Part shown: positions 12,405 through 22,248 of the stretch, in pieces
Position numbering within the stretch: position 1 is the first letter of the stretch
How the letters are laid out: the number at the start of each line of letters is the position of its first letter
Assembly (NCBI RefSeq): GCF_036884655.1
Contig: NC_088340.1
Coordinates: 28,181,501-28,245,500 of the forward strand
From: Musa acuminata AAA Group
Lineage: Eukaryota > Streptophyta > Magnoliopsida > Zingiberales > Musaceae
Length of the DNA: 64,000 nt
Reading direction: 5' to 3'
Notes under the pieces: model-generated
Told to the model about the DNA's origin: nothing
Databases searched by the model: none
The model's input: the letters and a program-made list of their open reading frames with translations, nothing else
Position numbers and translations under genes: made by a program

Positions 12405-15358
12405 CATCTTTGAAAAATTAAAAATTTGATCATGAAAAGTATATTGCTAAGGTTTCATGCATGTTATGTTTGGAAATATTGAATGATGTATTTAACATTA
12501 GGGATGATAATATGATATGTGATAATGCTTAGGATTAATCCATGCATGTGTATCTTGATGATTTTATGTCATGCATGAGTTTTTGAAGTAAATGTTGATT
12601 TGAAACTCTCTTTTTAGAGTAATATGTTTCTATGACGAATTAAGATGACATTCTCATGACATATTAAGATGACATAGTGCATGTACATCTATGTAAGAAT
12701 TTTTTGATAGTCTTTTGATGATAGATGTGATATCATGATGTGTTTGGTCTTGATGGCTTCATGATGAAACTTATGTTTTGATTTTAAATGATGATACATG
12801 TTTTCACAAAAGACTTGAATACCCTCACATGAAATCAATTGTATGAAATGGAAATAATTTTCTATCCTATTGAGATTAATGAATTTATTTTACCAATCTT
12901 GTGAATCTTATGAAAATAAACATGATGAATATTTTGAAAATAAATGAGTGTATCATGCATTTGGTCTTAATAATTTCTCTTTAACATACTTTTTGAAATC
13001 ATACTTGATGATGAATATCAAGATATTAAAAGGATGTTATCATGGAATCATGCTTGATGATTTGTTTTTTACCTTTCCGTCTTAAATGTTGACACTTGTT
13101 TTATTAAAGGTAAAGGCATGCTTATAAGAATCAAATCACATGAATAGAAATTTATAAAAATGAAATGTGATCCTCTATCTTATCATCTTTTCAATAAATC
13201 TATGCTTGTCATGTATGAATTTATTGAATGTGACTTTGAGGATGATTTCGGATTTTACAAATGCTTGATTCATACTTATGACATGAGACACATTTTAAAT
13301 ATGAATCATGTTCAATGTTTCAATCATGTTACATCTCCTTAATTCATTTTGTTCTCCTACATTTATTTACCAAAGAGGAGAATCTTCCAAATGAATGAAA
13401 TGATACAAATGAATCACTTATTGATATATCTTTTTGAAATATCTTTTTAATGTGATGTTGATATTTTGAGATGCCTATTGGAATTCTTGACATGAGATAA
13501 TTGAATCCTTGACTTACTCTTTATATGACTTGAAAATGGATGTTTAAAATCTTGCTTGATGAGTTGTTTTATAAGATTTTGCCTTTACGTATTGAACTTT
13601 CATGCTTATCTTAATTTAGCATATAAAGACTAAGGCATGCTTAGATGAAAAAGAATCACTTAAAAAATGCTTTTCCCATCTGATTGAGATTAATAATTTC
13701 ATGATATTTTGTGAATCTCGAAATTGATTTTGATGACTTGATTATGAGTTTCAAGTTAACGATTTGATTTGAATGAGTTTTATCTAAATCATAATCTTGA
13801 TCTTGCAAAATTGGAATCACAAATAATATCTTTTGGTATTCATGAATTGATACTCACAATATGAAAGTACTGGTATTCATGACTTGAATTTGATTGAAAC
13901 ATTGCATGCTTAAATTAATCATTCTCCTATGTTTTAAAAATTCTTTAAATGCCTTATATGATGACTGAAAATTAATTTGCTTTATGATGAATCACGAATC
14001 ATGACTTGATCTATGATATTGATATATTTTAATTATGATCCTTGGTTGTATAATTCTTTTGCTCTATTAAAAAGATTTGTCGAATGAATCATATCCTTCT
14101 TGAATTTTCTTGACATAGGGGGAGAAAGATTGCTAGCTCAAGGCAAATGCTAGCTAGCTGTACTCTTCCCTTCTTGTTGACAAAAACAAAGGGGAGAAAA
14201 CTTTTGCTAGTTAGAACATGCAAAGAAAAGCAAAGTGCAATCTTGCACAAGAGGCAAGTGTTGAATTACCATGATTGAACTTAAGAATCTTGCTATGCTT
14301 TTGTGCTTATATGTTGTGACGAAAATCTAGCTTCATGTTACAAAAACTTGCATATCTTTTAAAATAGCTAGAGCTACTTCTCCTTTTGTTGATAACAAAG
14401 AGGGAGAAATATATGAATTGATACTATGAGTGCCATATTTGAATGAGAAATGTATGAATTAATGCTATGATTGCCATATGCCATGTTTGCATCATGTTAA
14501 GATATCAAGAACTTGCATCGTAATTTTACTTGATGATATCTTGCCATGTGATGAAATGCTATGATTTTTTACTAAAATGATTCATGCAATACTTATACCT
14601 TTTATGTGATGTATTGCATATGATATGAATCATGATTAAAATTATGGAATTTTGAAATAAGAATGATTACTCACCTTTGTCATGATTTAGAAATTGACAT
14701 AAAGGGTCTTCCCTTCTTTAGAAAGGGTCTTCCCTTCTTTTTGACAATGACTAAGGGGGAGATAACTAGCGTGCACAATTCAAGAAGAAAGCAAAAATTA
14801 CACTTCTCAAAAGAGAAGAAATTGCTATCTTGAACATCATCGAGAATTGCTAGCTTGAAACATCAAGAAAATGCAAAAATGTGCTATCGTGCCTATCTCA
14901 AGAAAAGCAAATATGCCAACTTGCATATCTTTGAATTTGCTAGCATGTAAAACTTGCATATTTCAAGAAGCAAGAGTTGCTTTCTTGAACATCTCTAAAT
15001 TGCTAGCTAAAAATATTGTAAAATTGCTAGATTGCATGATGATAAAAATTTAATATTATGTTTTTTATGCAATGAGTTGAACTTATATTACAAACACAAA
15101 GAATAGTTGTACTTCTCCTTTTTGTTGATGACAAAGGGGGAGAAGTATGTTGATGACATGACATGTTAATGCATAAGTCTATGCATAAGTTCATGATGAC
15201 GTGTTGCAAGTATTCATGATGAACATTGCAATGACTTGAATTTAGTTTGAATTCAAAGTTCTATCAATATGGCATATTGATAGGGGGAGTTTTTTAAACT
15301 CCGGGAGTTAAGGTTAACTTTGTCATCAAGTGGTTGTCATCATCAAAAAGGGGGAGAT
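12405..15358 (+). other. N4 internal non-coding spacer with polypurine-like tracts
   Basis: Three kb of AT-rich DNA without pol. From 12405 to about 14100 it is closely similar to 35264-36990 of N6. The 3' kb carries repeated purine tracts (about 14116, 14192, 14399, 14753, 15135), GCTAGC words and a stem-loop with arms ACTTCTCC 15111-15118 and GGAGAAGT 15139-15146. A 60-codon open frame at 13160-13342 recurs in N6 but has no recognised domain. Confidence 0.7.
15344..15358 (+). promoter_or_regulatory. N4 polypurine tract
   Basis: AAAAAGGGGGAGAT directly precedes the LTR start TGTTGAATCT at 15359, the normal position of the plus-strand primer. Confidence 0.85.
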
Positions 15359-17392
15359 TGTTGAATCTCGTATTTTGATGATGAAACCACTTGATATGTG
15401 TTTATATTTTAATCTACGTTTTGAGTGACGTAGGATGCTTCGATTAGGATGAGACAATTAAAGCAAGAAAAATCATGTTGTGCCAAAGGAAAATGTCAGA
15501 AGATTGGACGTCGGGCCGATGGATCAGTCGACGTATTGACAGAAGGCTTCGGGCCGTGGACTTGGGAATCGGGCCAAGAAGAGCGGTATTGCGCCAAGGA
15601 TATCGGAGTTGCGGAGTCAACTGGCCGGTTGTGTAATAGGCTACAGGAGAGGACGATGCGCCGAAGAATCGGATGAAGCGACGAGGGACCAATGACATGC
15701 CGGACAACTTAGTTAATTACTTAGGATTAATTGCCTTGATCAAAGTTTTATTTTAAGTATGCAGGATTAACTACGATGAAAGTAAGACATGCAGCAGGAG
15801 TTGAGCCGGAGTCAAAGACTATGATCACGTTGGGAGTTCGAGAGCTCGACGGAAGTCCGGACGGTCGTCAGAGGTTCTGCGGGAATAAATCCGAGAAGTC
15901 CAGGAGCTTGCCAAATGAAGCTCGTCGGAACTCGCCAAGTGGATCGTCGCAAGTCCAGGAGTTTGCCAGAATTCCGTCGGAACATCGCCGGAGGTTCATC
16001 GAATGTTCGTCGGAAGAAACGATTGACGCACCGGAGCAAGCTGTAGTAAATGTCTTAAGAATTGTCGTAGTTAGCATGTAGATTAACTTAGGAATAGGAG
16101 GTGATCCCATTAACTTAATCTAGGGGCAATTGGGCCCTTGATAGACCCAAATTGGGCCGAATGGATCAACCCATTCGGACCATAATTCCTACTAGGCAGT
16201 GGCACCGCCCAGGAAAGGGTCTCCCAGGAAAGCTGGGCGGTGCAAATGCCCCAGGCAGGCAGTGGCACTGCCTAGGCTCAGTCTTCGAGCGAGAATGGGC
16301 AGTGCAACCGCCCCAAGCAGGCGGTGGCACCGCCTGGGCTTAGTCTCCGAGCGAGACTGGGTGGTGCAACCGCCCCAGGCAGGCGGTGGCACCGCCTAGG
16401 CTCAGTCTCCGAGCGAGACTGGGCGGGGCAACCGCCCTAGGCAAGCGGTGGCACCGCCTGGGGTCAGTCTCCGAGCGAGACTAGGTGGTGCAACCGCCCC
16501 TGACAAGCGGTGGCACCACCAGGGCTCAATCTCCGAGCGAGACTGGGCGGTGCAACCGCCCCTAACAAGTGGTGGCACTGCCCAGAGGCTCAGTCTCCGA
16601 CCTCTTCTAGGCGGTGCAACCGCCCTAGTCAGGCAGTGCAACCGCTAGACCCCGGAATTCCGGGAGATGACAGTTTTAAGCTCAGAATTCAAACTAGTTT
16701 GGAGCCTATAAATACCCCTCCCATCCCTAGGTAAAATAGACAAGCACAGAGAGATTAAAAGAGAGAAAATGCTGCTGCAATCTCTAGAATTTCTCTCCTC
16801 TAGCTTAAGTGTTAGAATTCTGTTTAATAGAGGAGAGTGAGTGCTTGTAAGGGTTGTCTCCTAAACCCAGTAAAAGGAAAAGAGGTGTGTAAGAAGGCGA
16901 TTGATCTTCGCCTAGTAAAGGAAGATCGTTAGTGGATGCCGGTGGCCTCGACGTAAGAGGAATCAGAGGAGTGGATGTAGGTCACGATTGACCGAACCAC
17001 TATAAACTCTCGTCTTCTCTAGTTTGCATTTACTTTGAGCATCTTATCTTTATTACAAATCTTCTTAGTAGCTTACTGCCTTCTGCTCATTTACAAATGT
17101 GTTTCTTAGTTAAGTATTTTCCGAATCAGCGTTAAGACGGAAATCGATTTTATCGTACGAACATCATATTTCAGTTTGGTCTTACATTATGATTTCTATC
17201 TTAACTGCAAACTGCCTTCCTTAATTTACTTCAAATATGTTTCCATAAACTTTTAAAGTTATTATCTGCACGAAATGACTTTTACGTCGGAATCAGATTT
17301 CAACGTACGAATGCAGTTTTAATCGTTGAAAGTTTTCCGCTGCACTAATTCACCCCCCCCCCCCCCCCCTCTTAGTGCTCTTGATCCTAACA
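15359..17392 (+). repeat. N4 3' LTR (plus copy)
   Basis: A complete 2,034-bp LTR, TGTTGAATCT to ATCCTAACA. TATAAATA is at 16707-16714 and a hairpin array of about seven units at about 16196-16650. The C-run is at about 17353-17369. It is nearly identical, inverted, to 2889-4921, and is followed by an inverted copy of N3 LTR DNA rather than by a direct target copy. Confidence 0.88.
16707..16714 (+). promoter_or_regulatory. LTR TATA box (N4)
   Basis: TATAAATA in the context GAGCCTATAAATACCCC, just downstream of the hairpin array. The equivalent box is at 10645-10652 in the other plus copy. Transcription start is inferred about 30 bp further on. Confidence 0.7.
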
Positions 17393-17449
17393 GCGAGTTC
17401 CGACGAGCTTCTTTGGCAAGCTCCTAGACTTCTTAGATTTGTTCCCGCA
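17393..17449 (-). repeat. Displaced 57-bp piece of the N3 5' LTR
   Basis: Reverse complement of 2832-2888 with two mismatches by eye. It carries the variant TCTAGGAG where the other LTR copies inspected have TCCAGGAG. It abuts the N4 LTR exactly as at the authentic insertion site 2888/2889, so this N4 LTR copy was duplicated together with its flank. Confidence 0.85.
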
Positions 17450-17479
17450 AGTGGTTGTCATCATCAAAAAGGGGGAGAT
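17448..17479 (+). promoter_or_regulatory. N5 3' internal end with polypurine tract
   Basis: About 32 bp matching the family end (AAGTGGTTGTCATCATC, then AAAAAGGGGGAGAT), directly before the N5 LTR at 17480. The rest of the N5 3' internal end is missing here. The junction with the N3 piece shares the bases CA (17448-17449). Confidence 0.8.
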
Positions 17480-19347
17480 TGTTGAATCTCGTATTTTGAT
17501 GATGAAACCACTTGATATATGTTTATGATTTAATCTATATTTTGAGTAAAGCAGGATGCTCCAATCAAGATGAGACAATTAAAGCAGGAAAAATCATGTT
17601 GTGCCGGAGGAACATGTTAGAAGATTGGACGTCGAGCCGGTGGATCGGTCAACGTATCGACAAAAGGCTTTGGGTCGTGGACTCGAGCATCAGGCCAAGA
17701 AGAGCGGGTATTGTGCCAAGGATATCGGAGTTGCGGAGTCAACTGGCCGATTAGGCAATAGGCCGCAGGAGAGGACGATGCGCCGAAGAATTGGACGAAG
17801 CGTCGAGGGACCAATGACATGCCGGACAACTTGGTTAATTGCTTAGGATTAATTATCTTGATCGAAGTTTTGTTTTACATATGCAGGATTAACTACGATG
17901 GAAGTAAGACATGCAGTAGGAGTTGCGCTAGAGTTAAGACTATGATCACGTTGGGAGTTCGAGAGTTCAACGGAAGTCCGAACAGTCGTTAGAGGTTCTG
18001 CGGGAACAAATCCGAGAAGTCCAGAAGCTTGCCAAAAGAAGCTCGTCGGAACTCGCCAAGTGGATCATCGCAAGTCCAGGAGTTTGCCGGAAGTCCGCAG
18101 GAGCATCATCGAGGGTTCATCGGATGATCGACGGATGTTCGCCGAAAGTTCGCTGGAAGAAGCGATTGACACACCGGAGCAAGTTACAGTAAATGTCTTA
18201 AGAAAAATCGTAGTTAACGTGATAATTAAGTTAGAAATAGGAGGTGATCCCATTAACTTAATCTTGGGACAATTGGGCCCTTGATAGACCCAAATTGGGC
18301 CGAATGGATCAACCCATTCAGACCCAAATTTCTTGGCCAGAGGTGGCACCGCCTGGGTCGGTGGTGGCACCGCCCAAGGCTCATTCTCTGAGCTCTGGCT
18401 GGGCGGTGCAACCGCTTGAGCTCGGTCTCCGAGCTTTGGCTGGGCGGTGCAACCGCCCTAGTCAGGCGGTGGCACCGCATGAGCTCGGTCTCTGAGCTCT
18501 GGCAGGAGGTGCAACCGCCCTTGACAAGAGGTGGCACCGCCCAGAGGCTCAGTCTTCGAGCTCTACCAGGCGGTGCAACCGCCCCAGTCAAGCGGTGCAA
18601 CTACCAGACCCCAGAATTCCGGGAGATGACAGTTTTGAGCTCAAAATTCAAATTGGGTTGGGGCCTATAAATACCCCCACCCTTTCATCAATGAAAGGGT
18701 AACCCAAAGGCACTGAAAGCTTGATCTTACTCTGTGATTTTAGAGCTCAAAAGTGTTGTAAAGTCTAGAAGTTCTCCTCCCTCTTTTCTTCCCAGTTTTG
18801 ATCTATCAAGAGAGGAGAGAAAATTCTGTAAGGGTTGTCAAAAGGAGTGAAACTGTAAAAGGGTGGTTGGCCTTCGCCTATTGAAGGAAGGCCTCTAGTG
18901 GACGTCGGTGACCTCGTCGGTGGAGGAAGCCAGAAGTGGATGTAGGTCAAGATTGACCGAGCTACTCTAAAATTGCGGTGCTCTCTGGTTTGCATTTACT
19001 TTAAGCATATTATCTTTATTGCAAACCTCCTCAATAGCTCACTGCCTTTTGCGCATTTACGATCGTGTTTCAAAGTTCTGTATTTTCCAAATCGGTGTTT
19101 ATACGTAAATCAGTTTTATCATATGAACATCATATTATAATTTGTACTTACATTCTGATTTCCATCATAACTACAAACTGCCTTTATAGATTCGCTTTAA
19201 CTGTATCTCGCTTGATCACAAGTTAAAGTGATTTACGAATCAGGTTTTCTATCGAAATCGCTTTTATCGTACGAATGCTGTTTTATTCGTCGAAAGTTTT
19301 CTGCTGCACTAATTCACCCTCGCCTCTTAGTACTCCTGATCCTAACA
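17480..19347 (+). repeat. N5 3' LTR
   Basis: An 1,868-bp complete LTR, TGTTGAATCT to ATCCTAACA. TATAAATA is at 18666-18673 and hairpin units at about 18340-18600. The C-run seen in its sisters is nearly lost (CACCCTCGCCTCTTAG at about 19315). The next bases, ACTAT, are the N5 target copy, readable only as the complement of GTAGT at 10088 with one change. Confidence 0.85.
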
Positions 19348-20083
19348 ACTATGACAATTCTTAATACATTTACTACAGCTTGCTCCGGCACGTCAATCGC
19401 TTCTTCCGGCGAGATTCCGGCAAACTTCCAGCGAATATCCGACGAACCTCCGGCGATGCTCCGATGGACTTTCGGCAAACTCCTGGACTTGCGATGATCC
19501 ACTTGGCGAGTTCCGACGAGCTTCTTTTGGCAAGCTCCTGGACTTCTCGGATTTGTTCCCGTAGAACCTCCGACAACCGTTCGGACTTCCGTCGAGCTCT
19601 CGAACTCCCAACGTGATCATAGTCTTTGACTCCGGCTCAACTCCTATTGCATGTCTTACTTTCATCGTAGTTAATCCTGCACACTTAAAACAAAATTTCG
19701 ATCAAGATAATTAATCCTAAGTAATAAACTAAGTTATGCGGCATGTCATTGGTCCCTCGACGCTTCGTCCGATTCTTCGGCGCATCGTCCTCTCCTACGG
19801 CCTATTGCCTAATCGGCCAATTGACTCCGCAACCCCGATATCCTTGGCTCAATACCTGCTCTTCTTGGCCCAATGCCCAAGTCCATGGCCCGAAGCCTTC
19901 TATCGATATGTCGACCGATCCATCGGCCCGACGTCCAATCTTCTAACATGTTCCTCCGGCACAACATGATTTTTCCTGATTTAATTGTCTTATCCTGATC
20001 GAAGCATCCTACATCACTCAAAACATAGATTAAAATATAAACACATATCAAGTGGCTTCATCATCAAAATACGAGATTCAACA
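19348..20083 (-). repeat. N4 5' LTR, 5' portion (minus strand)
   Basis: Reverse complement of the first ~736 bp of the N4 LTR, ending GATTCAACA at 20083 directly before the CTCGC target copy. Together with 10088-11325 it makes one LTR of about 1.97 kb that was cut at GTAGT by N5. Confidence 0.85.
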
Positions 20084-21247
20084 CTCGCCAAGTGGATCGT
20101 CGCAAGTCCAGGAGTTTGTCGGAAGTCCGCTGGAGCATCACCGAAGGTTCGTCAGATGTTCGCCGGAAGTTCGTCGGAAGCTCACCGGAAGAAGCGATTG
20201 ATGCACCGGAGCAAGTTGCAGTAAATGTCTTAAAAAATATCGTAGTTAGCATGTAGATTAAGTTACAAATGAGAGGTGATCCCATTAACTTAATCTGGGG
20301 GCAATTGGGCCCTTAATAGACCTAAATTGAGTCGAATGGATCAACCCATTCGGACCAGAATTCCTGCCAAGCGGTGGCACCGCTAGGGTCGATGGTGGCA
20401 CCACCCAAGAGATGGTCTCCTAGGAAAGCTGGGTGGTGCAACCGCCTAGGTCAGGCAGTGGTACCGCTTGGGCTCAGTCTCCGAGCGAGATTGGGCGGTG
20501 TTATCGCCCCTATCAAGCGGTGGTACCGCTTGAACTCAGTCTCCGAGCGAGACTGGGTGGTGGAATCGCCCTAGTCAGGTGGTGGCACCGCCAAAGCTCG
20601 GTCTCCGAGCTCTGTCAAGCGGTCGTACCGCTAGGGCCCCGAAAATCTGGGAGGTGACATTTTTTAGCTCCAAATTCAAACCAGTTTGGGACCTATATAT
20701 ACCCCACCCTTTCCTGCATGAAAGGGCACCGAAAGCTTGATCTTACTCTGTAATTTTAGAGCTCAAAAGTGTTGTAAAGGCTAGAAGTTCTCCTCCCTCG
20801 TTTCTTCTAAGTTTTGATCTTTTAAGAGAAGAGAGAAAATTTTGTAAGGGTTCTCTCCTAAGCCCGTCAAAAGGAGTGAAACTATAAAAGGGTGGTTGGC
20901 CTTTGCCTATTGAAGGAAGGCCTCTAGTGGATGTTAGTGACCTCGTCGGAGGAGGAAGCCAAAAGTGGTTGTAGGTCAAGATTGACCGAACCACTCTAAA
21001 ATTACGGTGCTCTCTGGTTTGCATTTATTCTTGCTGCTTACCTTATTGCAAACTTCCATGTGTGCTTTACTTCCTCTTTACTTTTGTTGCACTCCTTTAC
21101 AAACTCGTTTTCAGGTTAAGTTTCCAAAAATGGTTTTACGTCGGAAACGATTTCATCGTACGAACATCATTTTAAATCATCGAAAGTTTTCCGCCACACT
21201 AATTCACCCCCCCCCCCCCCCCCCTCTTAATACTCTTGATCCTAACA
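20084..21247 (+). repeat. N3 5' LTR, second part
   Basis: Resumes with CTCGCCAAGTGG after the nested complex and ends ATCCTAACA at 21247. TATATATA is at 20694-20701 and hairpin units at about 20368-20635, several of them with GGTACCGC instead of GGCACCGC. The C-run is at about 21207-21224. Confidence 0.87.
20694..20701 (+). promoter_or_regulatory. LTR TATA box (N3)
   Basis: TATATATA after GGGACC, replacing the TATAAATA of N4 and N5. N6 (33629-33636 and 39407-39414) and the N3 3' LTR (25533-25540) have the same variant, marking a sub-lineage. Confidence 0.65.
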
Positions 21248-21249
21248 AT

Positions 21250-21262
21250 TGGTATCAGAGCC
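21250..21262 (+). promoter_or_regulatory. N3 primer-binding site
   Basis: TGGTATCAGAGCC, a perfect complement of the 3' end of plant initiator Met-tRNA, 2 bp past the LTR. Confidence 0.9.
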
Positions 21263-21297
21263 ATGGTTTTCTATTTTGGTTTAACACCCATTTAGAA

Positions 21298-22248
21298 ATG
21301 GCTCTTTTCGGCATCCAAGAGGGTCACTCTCTCATTCGTCCTCCCTTCTTCAATGGGATGAACTACACTTATTAGAAAACTCGAATGAGAGTTTTCTTAC
21401 TTTCGTTGGATTTAAATTTATGAAATATTATCGAGAATGGTTTTTGAATGTCTTCTCTTCCAATGAACCATTGGAATGATTTGGAGAAGAAGACGTTTTC
21501 TCTAAATGCAAAGACTATGAATGCCTTGTTTTGCACCTTAGATACAAATGAATTCAATTGGGTTTCTTTGTGCGAAACGGCTTTTGATATTTGGTGCACT
21601 CTTGAAATCACACACGAAGGCACAAACGGTGTAAAAGATTCTAAAGTAAATTTTTTGATGCATGATTTCGAGCTTTTTCGAATGAAACCGAGTGAAACCA
21701 TTGTTGACATGTACACCCGTTTCACGGATGTCGTCAATCGTTTAAAAGCTCTTGACAAATGTTTCTCGAATTTTGAACTTGTTAGTAAAGTTTTACGATC
21801 ACTTTCTAAAGCTTGGGAATCAAAAGTAACGGCAATACAAGAAACAAAAGATTTAAATATTTTTCCACTTGAAGAACTTATCGGTTCATTGATGACATAT
21901 GAAATTGTGCGCAATGCACATGATGAACATGATGAACAAAACCATCTTCCAAAGAACAGGAAGGATTTGGGACATAGAACATTTGAAGACCACTCGAGCA
22001 TATGCTCAAGTGATGGTGAACAAGAACTACTCACTAAGAAATTAAAAAAATTAAAGAAACAAAAATTTAAGAATAAAAAGAATGGAACTACTTGCTTTGA
22101 ACGCAAGAAGAAAAACACAAAGTGGGATGAATCGAGCTCCTCCAAAGATGAGAAGAAAATTAAGAAAGGCGAGGTGGCAAACTACGCTTTAACGACATCC
22201 AATGATGAGGTAATCAAAACCCCCTTAATTTATTTTGAAATTACATGA
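21298..22248 (+). pseudogene. gag: N3 gag pseudogene
   Basis: ATG at 21298 (MALFGIQEGH). Two Trp codons are stops: TAG at about 21373 (in ..NYTYW..) and TGA near 21421. From 21448 to 22248 the frame is open for 266 codons, with FDIWCTLEITHEG, DFELFRMKPSET, VDMYTRFTDVVN, LRSLSKAWESK and PLEELIGSLMTYE, then a Lys-rich stretch, a Ser/Asp tail and ANYALTTSNDE. The end corresponds to GAG|GTAATC at 22209/22210, a weaker donor than in N4. Without the stops it would be about 305 residues, the size seen in the sister copies, and it lacks a zinc knuckle. Confidence 0.85.

Larger units (their letters stand above)
2889..20083. mobile_element. N4/N5 complex: N4 with N5 in its 5' LTR, rearranged by an inverted duplication and inversion
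   Basis: The insert is bounded by CTCGC at 2884-2888 and 20084-20088. Its outer ends are minus-strand family LTR ends (TGTTAGGATC at 2889, GATTCAACA at 20083), so N4 entered in minus orientation. By sequence type, N4 LTRs are 2889-4921, 15359-17392 and the split copy 10088-11325 plus 19348-20083; N5 LTRs are 8259-10087 and 17480-19347. The order now is N4 3' LTR(-), N5 internal(-), N5 LTR(-), N4 5' LTR part(+), N4 internal(+), N4 3' LTR copy(+), 57 bp of N3, N5 polypurine tract, N5 LTR(+), N4 5' LTR part(-). This cannot arise by insertion alone. Confidence 0.8.

Noticed and set aside
2889..17392. One foldback transposon or a single element with inverted terminal repeats
   Set aside because: The arms are complete LTRs with PBS and polypurine tracts inside, and the left arm shares its host junction with the right. 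Inverted duplication explains more than a foldback element.
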